A stretch of DNA of 64,000 nucleotides. It comes from Macrocybe gigantea. Taxonomy: Eukaryota; Basidiomycota; Agaricomycetes; Agaricales; Callistosporiaceae. The DNA lies in assembly GCA_011319805.1 (NCBI GenBank), contig SJRY01000228.1, positions 496,001 to 560,000 on the forward strand, in the 5' to 3' direction. This document shows, in pieces, positions 1 through 12,848 of the stretch. The notes under the pieces are model-generated. The model saw nothing but the letters and a program-made list of their open reading frames with translations. It made no database searches and was not told the DNA's origin. The position numbers and the translations under genes are program-made. Numbering within the stretch: position 1 is the stretch's first letter; each line of letters begins with the position of its first letter.

Positions 1-3000
1 TCGATGAGTACGCGCTTCGTGGCTTCAACGTGATCCAATTTCGCAGCCGGATCCAAGAAGGGGCTAGTAAGGATCTTGTGAACGACGGCGACGCCATTGA
101 CTTGGTCGCCCAACACATCAGTCAGGACATGATCGCCAGGTGAGGAAAACAAGGCCTCGACAATCTGACGAGAAGCTTCAGGCTCGATCTTTTGGTTCAC
201 AATTCTTAGGACGGTGAGGGAAGCGAGCTTGTGAGTGCAAAGATGGGAAAGGTGAGGCGTAAACCGAGGAGCCAAAAGGTTGTATCGCGAAGGGAAGGTT
301 GAGGTGTCGAGCAACCAGGTAAGGAGCAGAGCGCCATTGGGGTTGGTGGCCAGCGGGATCGAGTTGAGAATAATAGCGGTAGCAACTCGACGCTGTTGGC
401 TAACAGTGATATAAGTGCTTTCCAAACAAGCCCTCATGCTGCGAGCGCCAAAGCGACCTTGAGCAATCTCCCACATTCGATCTACAATAGCGTCGAAGAT
501 GAAATCATTGGCAGGTGCACCAAAGCGTAAACAACATCTGCAAAGAAAAAAAAAAAGATTAAAATTAACCCTCGCGCCACCACAGCATGACTTACTGGAC
601 AACATAATTTCCAAATTGATCTAGTAATAACGGAGGGCAATAGGGACGTAAGTTCTGCGCAATCAGTGATATTTCTTCCGGGTTGGTCACACATTCTATG
701 ATTTTCTGGGCAGCCCATGTTCCGTTTTTATGGATGCCAATCATAGCGAGATGGGGTGCGAGGCGCTCCAACATGGCATAACGAGGTCCAGGCGAACATC
801 GTTCAAAGAGTTTTTGTACAACCTATGAATAGGGATATGAAAACGTGACCTCGACAGAAACATGATGCTGAGAGCACGGGACCACTTACAGTATTTCCGA
901 GCCAATCCGAAGCAAGGTCAACAATTTCACCGTCAAGGAAATCAGCCGCAACCTGATCAACATCCTCAACCGACATATTGCCCGAATCCAATCGCTTCCG
1001 CAGTTCTCGCAATTTCGATGCATCCCAACGTCTGTTGTGCGGTCTGTCAGAAACAAGCGGAATAGTTGTATAGTACATCGTAGGAGGGCGGAACTCTGCA
1101 AGCGCAGTCAGATCGCAATCGTGGTCGACAAAAAAAAAGACTCAGAACTGACCCGCAAGTGCCTGAACATCAGCCTCAGCATCGGCACTCCCACGGCTGA
1201 GCTCCCGCATAATCATCTGTTGCTCCGTAACCGAAGGGACCCAACCCGAAGGCTTCGACAAACCATCCGACATGTAACCCGCTGTATGTGCACCCGAACC
1301 AATCATGCTGAGCAGGAGATTGGAACGGTAGTTCTCAACAGCTCCACCGAGGACTTGTTGTTCCGCCGGAATTGTAGATGCACCCTTGACAGAGCGGAGC
1401 GCGTGTATAGTTGCTCCGACGCTGAGGTCGCCGACGCCCTGCACAACAGCATTTGGATTTTCCTCGGATGCGCCGCTGGCTTCCTGGCCGTTCTTGACTG
1501 GCACCTTAGCAAAGCCAATCCTGATAGCACCGACATCGCTGCCCAAAACGTCTCGGCCATTCAAGGCTTTCCGAGCGCGAACTGCATCGTCAAGGCGTTC
1601 GAAATTGACTGTACGGCGGAACATGAGGTCAAGTAAAACAACGACGGCGACGGCGAAACTCACTGAATCCGCAATTTTTATGGGTTAACACACGTGCAGA
1701 TTCGATTGGTCCATACGGACTGAAGACGCTAAGGATAGTGGCGGGCGTCGTCGTAGAAGGAATGGAACCGATCCACAAGGCACGCGTGGGAGTGGATTGC
1801 AACTGTGCGTCCATTGAACCCAAAGCCGCACTGGACCCAGAAGACTTCGATCCGTTGCCGCTGGGAGAGGTTGTTCCAGGACTGGTAGGAGTTCCTTTGG
1901 CAGGCGCGACAGGTGCACTGTCGGCTTTACCGAACCCAATACGGACGGTTTGGCCGTTGGGCATCCCGATATCGCCTCCTAAACGGTTGAGGACATCATC
2001 TTTGGCACGGATGGCATCGGATTGATCCACGAAGTTGACAAAACCACATTCCTGATCATTGCAAGCTGAATCATATCGACGTTGTCCTAGACAAAAGAAA
2101 ACGAACCTTCTCGGGCAACAACCTCAAACTCTCGATAGCACCATAAGGGGCGAAAACGTGAATGAGCTGTTCACTGGTGACGGCACTGTCGAGATTGCCA
2201 ATCCAGAGAGAGCGCGATGGGGTCTGAGTCTGAGTCGACTGGCTTTCGGATTTGGGCGAAAGCGAGCGGTTCTGGGAAGATGGTGCCGCGAGATAGGCAG
2301 CAGCCCCACGTGCGGGCGCCTCGGCAGCAGGGAAGTGGACAGTCGTAGAAACACCGGTACGAGAGGCTGAAACAGACTTGAGTATCCCTGCAGGATTGGT
2401 TATGGTGTTTTTGGAAAGTGAGAGACCTGAAGTCTGCGCGCTCAGCTCATTAAGATAGGAATGGGCATCCGTAGTTGCCCGGCGTTGGAGTGAACGCATG
2501 GGATCATCGAGATTGCCAACAGAAATCGCCCTAGGCCTCGTGGCAGCAAGATGTTCCGATTGCTTGAATCCCTTGGGAAGGAAGGATGAGGAAGACGTGT
2601 AAGTATCCGGGGAAGAGACATCATATGAAGTCAAACGCTGACGCGCGTAGACTGCATCATCATAATTGTCAAAATACTCTTCTTCTTCTTCCTCCGCAGC
2701 CGGTGTAGCCAATAAGGAACTGGCAGCCTGGGGCCTAGTACGGTAGGGATTGGAAACTGTGCTAGCGCGCATCCTGGAAGGATTAGCCAGGTTTCCTGCG
2801 ATGGCAGCCTGGGCTTGGGTGCGTAATTCGGACATCGTTGCAGCAGGCGGCCTGTGGTCGTCTAAACCGAGGTAGTCGAGAGTGTGAACATCAAAATCAT
2901 CAGCACCCGAGTCCGCGGAGGTCACGGAGCGCAACTCGTCCAAAACTGAAAATCCATTTCCACTTCCGTTTGCGGTCGATGCAAGCCAAGAAGACGAGAA

Positions 3001-3618
3001 AATAGAGGGTCCGAAAGCATTGGAGAGGCCACCGGTCGGTAAGGTGAGAGAGCCAGATCGGAGTCGGCTGTTGCGTTCCGTGACAGCCGTGGATGCGGCA
3101 GTGGAAGCCACTGACATGGCATGGCGTAAACTAGGTCGCGCGGGAGCGGCTGCGACGACGTTTGAGGTCTGGGCAGCGGCGACCTGGCGCTGAGACTGTT
3201 CGATCAATGAATCGGTAGACGGCGCGGCGCTCCCCAATGTCGTGGACGTAGTGGCATATCTTTGAGCAGCTAACTGAATGTTAGACGGGAGAGTTCCCGC
3301 CCTTGCCCTCCGAAAGCCCGGAGGATAATTAGAAGGGGGCAGCGTAGAATTATCCACGGGTGTCGTGACCGAGGATGAAACCTCATTAGGAGGGGAACCG
3401 CCTGAAGCCAGAGCGCGCAGCGCAGGTGGCCTATATCTGCCACCCAACCTTTCCTCAGCCTGAAGTTCCCTTGCCCTAGAGACAGTCAGACGAGTGAAAA
3501 AGACGATGGCATGAATCTACCTTTTCGCGAACGCAGCAGAGGGAGCTGGGGGAGGAGTTTTCCCAGGAGGCGGCGCCCTCGGATAGGAGCCAGTATTGTC
3601 AGATGATGATAACGACAT
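1..3618 (-). CDS. RRM and Pumilio-repeat RNA-binding protein (Jsn1/Puf1 type), 3' end cut off
   Basis: Predicted cytoplasmic mRNA-binding regulator. Starts at the ATG at 3618-3616 and runs off the left edge. Six introns fit in phase (3476-3520, 2052-2106, 1609-1663, 1096-1152, 823-889, 538-595). A long Ser/Thr/Ala-rich, probably disordered N-terminus of about 450 residues leads into two RRMs. The first opens with SLWIGNLD and has the RNP1 core CGFVNF rebuilt across an intron; the second opens with ALWIGSIPS and has CGFINF, also rebuilt across an intron. Pumilio repeats follow, for example DWLGNTVVQKLFE, NGTWAAQKIIE and QFGNYVVQ. RRM plus PUF is the arrangement of yeast Jsn1/Puf1. Known PUF proteins bind 3'UTRs and repress or localise mRNAs; the targets here are unknown. 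About 1,090 residues lie in the window. Confidence 0.9.
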
Positions 3619-5935
3619 TATAGAAGGGATTGGAAGGAAGGCAGATTAGCGGATTACGAAGATGCTGAAGAGCGGTTGCGCAGGTTGGGATGCGTATGGA
3701 GAGAAAAGGAGAGCGCTGGATGAGGTGAAGGAAAAAAAAAAAAGTGCGCGCGAACACCAGATATTTTGTCGTAATTAATGATGGAGCGTTTTGAAAGGAT
3801 ACGACGATGATAAAAAAGAAATTTTGCTGGGCAACGAGGACGTCGATGCCCGGGAGTAGTATAGTAAAGTGCTTGCAGGAAGACAAGACCGGCAATAGGG
3901 AATGGAGGGGTTCAGCGGCAACCCAAGTCTGCCAACGAATTCTCCCTGCTGGCCCGTTTTCCCACGCCTCCCCTCCCATGCCCATCCGCGGATCCTTGCG
4001 GCCTGCGATGCGGCCAGAAAGTTCGGCATTCAGAACCACCGTTTCCCCAGGGTTACTCCAGCTCAAGTCCCGCTCAACTGCTCTGCCAGAAATGCGCGCG
4101 CAGCTGCAAAATCCAACCCAGCGACCGGACACATGTCTGCCGAGTACTCGGTCAGGCTGACAAACAACTGCATTCGTTCCAGGGTATTTTCTTCTAGAAT
4201 CGGCATGCATATGATGGCCCGCATCCCACAATGCGCACGAGAAGGCAGCCAGACTTTTGCCCGCGTTTTCGAATTGATCGTACTTCAAATGTGCCGTGAC
4301 TGACAATTTGACACAACTTGATGCATCATCTCGTAAGAGCCCTTTATATTTCAATCGCCGTGATTTTCTAACTGGAAAAGGACTCTTGCTGCTGATCACC
4401 CTAGTTGACTGGCAGACTTGATACCATACCACAACTTGCATGGCTCCTCCGTGCGCTCGCCTGCAATGCAATCGAATCCATCAAAAATGATAGAAGGATG
4501 CTCGAATTCATTCAGAGTGTATCTTTGATTCAAATCACCATCTTTCCGCCTCCAAGTGCCGACAACACGGCCCAAATGGCAAAAGAATGATTGAGACCAT
4601 GGAAATGATGGGTGATGACACCGGCACTGCATCACAGTCGAAGTGGCAGAGAACGCCTTCTCACACGTCGGGACCCACACAGTATATGACGGCCGACCGT
4701 CGACTGTCACCTTTTACAAGACATTCACGGACTGAAATGGGAAACTACAGTATTGTATCATAGGCCCATTCTGCGGTGCCGGCCGCCTTGTCTAGCCTCC
4801 ATCCCAACAGCGGAAAACAGTAACATGACCCGACTATCTGCTTCCTCGTGTCTGGCCCCTCCATCCCTTGGTAGCCAAAGAAAAAAGAAAGGAAAAGAAG
4901 AAAATTTAGTCGCAAGACAGTACACGAAAGTTTCCCACCGCGTATCCATATCTCATTCATAACGCCGGAAAAGGTGAACATCTGACCACACAGCATGCGA
5001 GGACGAAGAGATACCTTCCTGTTTCTTCCGGTCAGTCACAAGCTTCCCAGAATAGCCATAAAAGGTGACGGCATCTGAGAACGACAATCACATTCAGAGA
5101 CCGAGACAGGAGCATTGTCCATTTCGCAGCACAACAACATCGTATTAGACAATGCGCATATGCGGGACCGCCACACAACGGCACGTCCCCAAATCCGGTC
5201 AACAAGGGAGCAGAAAGGGGAATCCGTTTTTGACTTGGGGTCTTGATCGAAGCGCAGCCGCGGGAACAGCGGGCAAGTCTGTCACTCGCTAAGGTCTTCC
5301 TGTCAATAGGGCGCCATTTGACGTGTCTCCATAGTCTATAGCAGTTAGGATTAGAGCACTGGTCCTCAGAGGCCACATTTTGATGTGTCTGTACTTGACT
5401 GCCTAAATGTGATCGATAAAGCAAAACGCAGCACCATTTATTAGCAATAACGGTTATTCTACTTGTGCACATGGCAAAAACATAACTACTCATGCTAGAT
5501 ACTCTTTTTCTTTTCGCGGAAACTATATGTTGTACGTTAATGAGAAAGCAAACAGCAGGTGCGCCAGGAGCTATTGATCGTAAGCATGCGAGGGTATTCA
5601 GTATGAGGGGGGAAATTTGTGAGGTGCCAAGGCGAAAGATTTGGAGTCAGCACGAGACATGCGCGTGTATCTAAAAATGTTTCAGGCAACGGCCAGTAGA
5701 AGGAGATATATATATTTTATACCAGCAAAAGAATTACGAAACAAGACATGCAACAAAAAGAGTAGCGGTTAGAATGGTGATTAACAAGAAGAAGGTCAAA
5801 GGAACTTTCAAAAAAAAAAAAAACGTCGACAGACTGTGTGCCGTACTACCAAAAGAAGATAAAAAAAAATTCAAGGCGCAAGCAAGGAAACTGAGCTGGG
5901 AGTGATGGAATCGCACCGGTGCAGAATCACCGAGT
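3619..5935. other. 2.3 kb stretch without a recognisable gene
   Basis: Lies between the start of the Pumilio gene and the stop of the GDS1-type gene. No reading frame here joins through plausible introns into anything I recognise; the longest open frame (about 290 codons, minus strand, 3599-4471) overlaps the Pumilio start and looks low-complexity and antisense. A/T-rich tracts occur at about 3731-3742 and 5811-5823. It probably holds the promoter and leader of the Pumilio gene plus the 3'UTR of the upstream gene. A non-coding RNA cannot be excluded. Confidence 0.6.
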
Positions 5936-8900
5936 TCAAGACAGCGAGTTCCTCGACCCGCCTCTGCGCGGACGCGTGCGCACTTGGACTTGGGCAGCAG
6001 CAGCCTTGGCTTCTGCGACACGCTTCGATCGCCGCAGTGGTCTCGACTCGACGGGTGAAGGCGATATCCGCTTTCCGGCAGACCGCAGGGGCGGGGACGT
6101 GGGATTCAGAGACGGCCCCAGAGCACCGTTCTCTTGCGGTGTCTCGGCCGTTGTCTGATCTACAGGCGCAAAATCAACAGGTATTTTCTCCTCGTCGATC
6201 TCCATCCCTGATTCAGGTGGGACCGCACCGTTCGCGCTCTCATCCTCCGCTTCTTTGCTTTCCCAATCCGGAAACACGCACAGGGCATGGAAGATCTCTT
6301 GCTCCGTAGGACTGAGCGGTGTGTTCACGTCGTCGACAACGGGTTTCTCGGGCGGCGCCGGGGAACCGTTCACCGTCGACCCAGACGGACGCTGCATTGC
6401 AAGTTGCTCCGGCGACCAGCTGAAGAGCATGGACGTCGTCGAGTCTAGGAGCTGGCTTGCTTGCAGCGTCGAGCCAAAGTGGGGGCCAAATTGATTAAGC
6501 AGCCTGCCATGCCTGTTTAGCCTGTGAAAGTCTTGCAGCGCAGTTGGGAACCGCTCGAAAAGCACGTCAGAGAGGAAAACGTCAAGCGGGGCGCCTTCCA
6601 GCGGGTGGTCTCGTATGAACGCCTGTGCGGCACTAAGGGGGACCCAAATTCCAGATACGGTAGGCGTCCCCTTTGTAATAGTGACCGCGTTTGGAACCGT
6701 GCTCAGCACGGGGTAAGGGGCACCCGAATAGGCAGCGATGGGAGAGAGATTCACAAAATCCGTATCGATGCGACGCAGAAAGGAGAAGGAGCCCAGAATC
6801 ATCCGGTACACTGGTATGCCTGTAGAAGGGAGGAAAAAAAAAGTTAAAATAGAACGCGTGTCTGAGAATCGAGCTTATCAACATCTGAAGAGCATCCAAA
6901 ACGCACCTTCGATCTGAGTGGCGATAATGGGTGGTGTGCATGGCTGACATGTGTTTACGACGACGACATCGGACGGGATGGTGTCTGAGCGGCGTGTGTC
7001 ACGAGGAGAGACACATGGCTGTGGGAGAATGAGGGACGACGGAGCTATCGAGGTCGGCGAACTCATCGACAGGGACTGAACAAGTGAGGCCAGGGACTGT
7101 GATATGGATGAGGCCGAGGAGAGGTCGATCTTTGACTGACCCGTCGATGACGCCTCGGATGGCGAATCAGAAAAATACGAAAAAGGCATAGGAGCCGTCT
7201 TGATGCGAGGGCGAATGACGGAAGACTGTCTGTCGTTGTCATATCTGTCGCTGTCGAATTCCCTGGAGTCATCTGTGCGTGGAGACTGCGCTGCAGATGT
7301 GTCGGAGAAGGAGCCGGGGAACAAGGAGCGATGCCTCTCCAGTTCTGGCGATAGCTGTGGTTCTGGAAGGCATTCGGGGAAGGACAGCGGGTCAATGTCA
7401 AAGTCTTCTTCCTTGATATGAGGGACGAGTCCGTCAGACGGGGATGCGACCGGGCTCCAGCTCCACGTATCCAAAGACTCGGTCTTTATCTGGCTGGCGG
7501 ACTCTGTTCCCAAACCGCTGGCGCCTGACTGTCGGCCAATTTGCACTATCTTGGCGTCGGCGATGCTAGAGTCATAATAGTCCCATGCGTCCAGCATGCC
7601 TTGAACATCGTTCGGTTCCTCCTTCACTTTTACGTGATCGAGACTGACCGAGACGGATGGAGAACGTGGTCCTGGACTTTCCCATACGGTGTCACCCTCG
7701 CCCTCGCTGTCAAGATCAGCGTCCCAGTCAAAGTCGGCGTCATATGCACGCGATGAACGGTGGCGCGCTTTGGTCGCGGAGGCGTGGACGTCGTCGTCTT
7801 CGTCGTCAGAGTCTGGTGGAGGTGACCCGGTGCTTCGAGCGACAGAGGGCGATCGACGGAGGTCTCTCGTGCTGGGATAGCTTGTGGAATAGAAAGCATA
7901 CGTGTCGTCGTAGGATGGTGTGTAAGGCGGTATGGATATCGCGCGTCTGGGGTAGGGAGGCAAAGACCACGACTCTTCCTCGGGTTTAGAATCGGCAGGA
8001 CCAGAGCTCTCGTCTGATGATTCGACGAACATGGAATCGCTTCTGGACTGATCGGAGTCGTCCGAGTCAGAGTCTTTGGAGAGGTCGACTACTTGTCGCG
8101 GGCCGGAGCTCGGCTCGGAGGACGGGGAGGGGTGGAGTGGTTTTAACCGGAGAGTCAATTTGACTTTTGGCGGGCGTTGGTCGTCTTCGTTTGGCGAGTC
8201 TGAATCGGAGCCCTTTGCGGCGCATGCTCTGAACGGGCGCTTCCTCTTTTCCCCACACTGGGCGGCTCTCTTCTCCCTATCGCATTGCTTCTTTTTGTCT
8301 TTGGGGGTGGTCGAGCAACCGACCTTGCCGTCTTCGGTGTAGTCGCAGAGACGGATACCAGCTCGAGAGAAGGGACAGGGCGCGCCGGTCGCCCTGCTAA
8401 GGTACCAAACCATGGTGCCGCGCCGAAAGTTGGTGGCTCTGTTCTCGGGATGAGCGGCACATGAGGCGCCACCGGACCGGGAATGGAGGGCGGGGAGGAG
8501 ATCGTCGTCTGCCGCGGTCCCTGAGAGGGTGTGGCGTAAGAGAAGGGGGTGATCCTGTTGCTGTTCGCAGCGCTGCATGTGTTGACGGATGTAGGTGGTG
8601 ATGGCCTGACTGGCTGCAGAGACGCTGACGGGTGCGATGCAAGCGGCGTCGCCATCAGCACACGGGCACATGGGAGATATGTAGTATGAAACGCACTTTT
8701 GGCATGCGAGACCAAACTTGACTGTCATCTCGGCGAGGTCCTTGATGGTCATGGCGCGGTTATCCTGAACGGGCGAAATGGCGCATTGGTGAGCGAACAT
8801 GAAAGAAGAGCGGCGCAGGGGCGCAGATATGGGCTGAGACATACGACTGAAAGGAAAGAGCGGCCTATCGCGAGAAAGACTTTGCTGTTGGCGTCGTCTG

Positions 8901-9111
8901 GATGGAGGACGACGTTGGGTGGGGGGAACTGCGGGAACGGATGAGCGTCGTCGCTGTTCCTGGACTTCCTGGGGGGCTGGTGCTTGGGCCTGCGATGGAG
9001 CTGAGGGGGTTCCGGGTCATTGCGAAGGCGGGCGGAGGGCTTGATGGATATGTTCTGGCGGATGCGTGTGGCGTAGGAGTGAGAGGGCTGCTGGGTCGGA
9101 AGGGGGAGCAT
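5936..9111 (-). CDS. GDS1 winged-helix plus APSES/KilA-N-like DNA-binding regulator
   Basis: Four exons (9111-8845, 8764-8697, 8624-6907, 6819-5936) give 978 residues; the intron phases agree and the sum is divisible by three. Residues about 75-190 hold the GDS1 winged-helix domain seen in basidiomycete regulators: KVFLAIGR, AMTIKDLAEMTVKFGLACQ, then a basic, Cys-containing segment ending in GIRLCDY. A long acidic, Ser-rich middle is probably disordered. From about residue 685 the last exon encodes an APSES/KilA-N-like region: YRMILGSFSFLRRIDTDF, then TITKGTPTVSGIWVPL, matching the G-x-W-V-P-L core of APSES domains. The tail is basic (RRSKR). Nuclear transcription factor is the likely role; target genes are unknown. 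ATG 9111 was chosen because the winged helix lies in the same frame. Confidence 0.8.
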
Positions 9112-9362
9112 GGTTGGGGGAGAAGGAAGATGTGGTTGGCCCCTTGCGGCTGGGCTGCTATTTCTGACTGTTTCCGAACAAAAAAACTCGACAAATTACG
9201 CAGCACGATCTCACAGCCGGACCCCGATCACTCCACTTGACCTTGTCCGGGGTCTCCGCAGATCTCCGGTTCACTCAGATCGTATTACAGTAACAGTACA
9301 CAATGACTAATCAAGACATGAAAGGAGAAAAGCAATAAAAATTATAAAAAGAAATATAAAGA

Positions 9363-10518
9363 TCAAGCTGTTGCCTTCTTCCCTCTAGACTTGGGTTTCA
9401 CAGATGCGGGCTTTGACCGTGACTTGGTGGTGCCAGCCTGCATATAAACAATTCCATCACCAACCGTCTCCATATATCATTCTTTGATCCCTTACCTTTG
9501 CTGTGCCTTTCGCTGTTGTCTCTTTCGCGGAGCTCTTGACGACCGTCTTCCTGGTCGCCGCCACTTTCGCTTTCGCGGTGGGCGTTGTCCCCGTCACAGC
9601 CTATGCATCATCCCATGAACCGAATCGTTCCTGAATAACGACGTACACACTAACCTTCTTGGCAGATCCGCGTTTGGTAGGAATACTCGTCTTCTTGGTT
9701 GCGGGAGCCTTGGGCTTCCCCGCGAGCGTCTTTTTCGGCACTGCAGCGGATTTCTTCGCAGGCACAACAGCCTTGGTGGCAGCTGTCGATTTCTTGGTCG
9801 TCCCAGAGGATTTCGCAGACGGCTTAGTCGCCGGTTTAGCTGCCGGCTTCGCCGTGATCTTGGTTGTGGTTTTGGAGGGTGGCTTGGAATTCTGCCTCTA
9901 TGTCAGCATAGCATCGTCGGTCACGAAAATCCTACAACGTACCTCCTTCGCGGCGCCACGGGCTGGTCGAGACTTGGGAGCCAGTTTGACCTTGCCAGAC
10001 GGGCCCTTGGGCAGAACAAAAATGCCGTCAGCGGCGCCAGACGTGATGGCGCGATTCAGTTGATAGAGGTTGGCGGCCGTGGACTCGAGGTTGTATTTCT
10101 TCTCGGCGTACTGAGATCGCTTGAATCAGTCATATGCTGCCGACCTGCCAGCCATCTTGCTTACCTTCTTGATGGTGGAGCGAGACACGCCCTGGCGAGC
10201 TTCCTCGTGATGCTCGACGATGCATTCCTACATCGGCCATGGTCAGCAAAGATGGCGACGTAGATAAGCATGGCGATCGCGTACGGTGACGATGTCCTTC
10301 CATGAGGGATGGGTGGGTGCAGCTTTGGTCTTTGAGGCGCTGGCTTTGGTTTTGGAGGCACTAGCCTTGGTCTTGGTCGCGGCAGGCTTCTTGGCGGCCG
10401 ACGCCTTCTTCGCTGTCTTGGGCTTGGACTTGGACGAGGCGGGTTTGGTGGTGGAGACTGGCTTGGTAATGGAGCCAGGCTTCTCCGGAGCGGGCGATGA
10501 GGCAGTATCGGAAGACAT
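9363..10518 (-). CDS. Linker histone H1, copy A
   Basis: Six exons (10518-10285, 10227-10165, 10110-9943, 9891-9655, 9600-9496, 9437-9363) give 293 residues. A Lys/Ala/Ser/Pro-rich N-terminal tail precedes the globular H15 winged helix, which begins THPSWKDIVTECI, continues GVSRSTIKKYAEKKYN and ends FVLPKGPSGKVKLAPK. The C-terminal tail is about 40 percent Lys, Ala and Thr, as in H1. It binds nucleosome linker DNA and compacts chromatin. Copy B at 13462-14603 is a paralog with introns at matching positions (after the THPSW helix and after the IKK of the recognition helix). Confidence 0.95.
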
Positions 10519-10819
10519 GAGGATGGATGGAAGTCGAGGAGGGCGGGGGGAACCAAGTCCAATGTCGTGGTAACGGGCAGAGATGGAAAAGTCTGAGCGT
10601 CGATGCAGTTGGCCCCTTTTAAACAATAGACGGTCGCGTCCTTGTTGCTACACGTCATGTGATATATAAATTCCAGTGGCTGTGCTGAATTTCGCGTTTT
10701 GTTGATCAACCGAGACGCGTCTACACACGCGCCAGCTCTAGTCACGTGGGACGTATCTCATGACCACAATTATCGTTCGCAATTCCGAGCAGGACGTACT
10801 TACACAGAGGGATTGTCTA
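10519..10819. promoter_or_regulatory. Upstream region of histone H1 copy A
   Basis: A 301-bp gap between the stop of the acyl-CoA-synthetase-like gene and the start of H1 copy A, both on the minus strand. It carries a CACGTG box at 10743-10748. No gene is seen in it. Promoter activity is inferred from position only. Confidence 0.4.
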
Positions 10820-12848
10820 TTAAGCAATTTGGAATGACCCATTCGTCTGCACTCTCGCTTTCACCCCTGTCGCCACCCAACCTTCCTTGTCTTCCTCCGT
10901 CGGAATCGACACATAGTCGTCGTTGGGCAGAAGCTTCCCCACCGACGGGCCTCTGATCAACAGTGAGCCAGCCGGATCTGCTCCTTTCTCCACAAGCGCA
11001 TCCGAGACACCGATAAGCTTGACTTCCGTGTTCACGCTTGGAGGACCAACGTGCGCCATCGCCAACGACAGATCGTCCTTCAGCACAGCGGGAAAGTCCT
11101 GCAAGTCCAGAGGATGGGTGCCAAGCACCGGTCCAGGCACTAACGGGTGGGTGAAAGCGTTCACGATGGGTACAGACAGCGCAATCCTTGCAGGCGTCAT
11201 CAACGACGCTTTCACAGGGCCTGGCCGGAAATCAATGCCATAAGCGGAATCCATCCTAAAGACGCTTACCACCGCTGACGACGACAGCTCTAACAGTACC
11301 AGCTCCCTCGCCAATAACCTTTGCCCTGGCACCATCGAACACTAGTCTATCCCAAAGACTGTCCTTCGTCAAGAAGCCTTCCATGATGCCCGCCAGCTTG
11401 TGCCTGCGCGCAAAAGGGAATAGGAAGAACGACTTGGAAGATTGCTTCAGAACCGACGACCCGAGCGCTTCCAAGTGTCCGGGCTTGAAGAAGTAGACGG
11501 TAGGGGCCGGAATTGGCAAAGCCTTCGCGCTAAGCAGGTCATCCAAGCCGGCTCCCACATCGCCTATACGGCGTTTTCCTGTCAACAAGCGAACAATTCA
11601 AACATAGAGTACCTACGTTCGTCGGGGTGGTACAGCTTGGAGCTCTGCAGCGTTGCGAAGCTCGTTCCGTCGTAAATGGCAGTGTATGCGATGGCCCTTC
11701 CGAAAGCGGTGCTCAATGGATGGGCCGAAACTACGGTATCCAATGATGATATGGTATTGGCGAGCGGTAACAACGCTCTCGTAGCCGCAACTCCCGCGGT
11801 CATGTTTTCGTGGGTGAACTGCGCGGCCTGAATGTGGCCTTGTTCTGTTTCAAAGAACGACACCGTGTAGACGTCCTCCGGGACTATGACATTCGAGTCA
11901 GAGAAGAGAGATGAAAAGCAGCTCCGGAAACGTACCCGGCGGGCTGCTGATGATTTTCTCGACGCGAACGCCCTCTCTCTCGATTTCAGAGAACTTGAGA
12001 AGTTTGATGTTGCTCGCAACACTAGCCAGGACCTGTGCGGTAGGTTCTCCAACGACAATAATGGTATGACTGTTTGTTCTATTGCCAGAGTCATAGACGA
12101 GCTCCAGGACTTGATGGAGCATTTCCGCGTCGGTAACGATGGCAGACGGATTGTGGGCATCAAGAACAGAAGCCAAAAGCTTGGAGTTCGACAACGTGTA
12201 AGAAACGATCGAATGGGACGCGAGAGCAAAGTCCGTAAGAAGGAACTCTAACACAAAGATGTAAAGCGACCTGCTTCCACTGCCTCGCATTTTCAGGAAG
12301 ACATACCAATGCTGTCATTCAGGAGCAAAAGCACCCTGGACCGCCTCGGTTGGAGCGCAGCAAGTCGAAGGAGACCAGTACCCAGTGCAGCAATCCGGTC
12401 CTGGAGACGGCTGTTCGTAATCTTAAAACAAAGCCAGGAAGTATGAGACACAACGCAATGAAACAGACTATTTTGAGCCATACCTTCGTCGACCAGAGCG
12501 TGCGGGAGCTCTCAAACTCAGACCTGATCAGATCTGCAATGATATGTGTCTCTTTGCTAGGTCTCAACGGAAACTTGACATAGGCTCAGGAAAGGACACT
12601 TCCTAGAGAGGATGACGTGGGCTACTCACTCTTCCCATGAGGCCGGTACCGTAATTTCTGTAGACCGCGCTTTCTCCCGGATTTCTGACGCGTGCAACAT
12701 CGCTTTGGCGTCCGAGGAGGATAGGATGGACAAGAGGTTGTGGCTTGTAGAGGTTGTTCAACAGGAAGACGGTTGCAGCGATTAAGCCCAACAAGATGGT
12801 CAGGTCATCGGTGACCAGGTATTCAGAGACCTGAGATGTAGACGGCAT
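10820..12848 (-). CDS. Degenerate AMP-binding (acyl-CoA-synthetase-like) protein
   Basis: Seven exons (12848-12630, 12573-12484, 12421-12307, 12247-11936, 11883-11617, 11563-11270, 11220-10820) give 565 residues, with all phases agreeing. A hydrophobic segment near residues 13-33 (LTILLGLIAATVFLLNNLY) suggests a membrane anchor. The overall order follows long-chain acyl-CoA synthetases: a segment equivalent to the P-loop (VSFFETEQGHI leading into FTHENMTAG), VVVSGG and SLLIRGPSVGKLL. However, the Ser/Thr/Gly-rich ATP loop (normally T-S-G-T-T-G-x-P-K-G) is replaced, the T-G-D near the end reads TGV, and the protein stops soon after, lacking most of the mobile C-terminal domain. It may be a non-catalytic relative; whether any activity remains cannot be told from sequence. 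Confidence 0.8.

Noticed and set aside
3599..4471. 290-codon minus-strand open frame
   Set aside because: It overlaps the Pumilio start codon in another frame, has no family signal and is rich in low-complexity residues.
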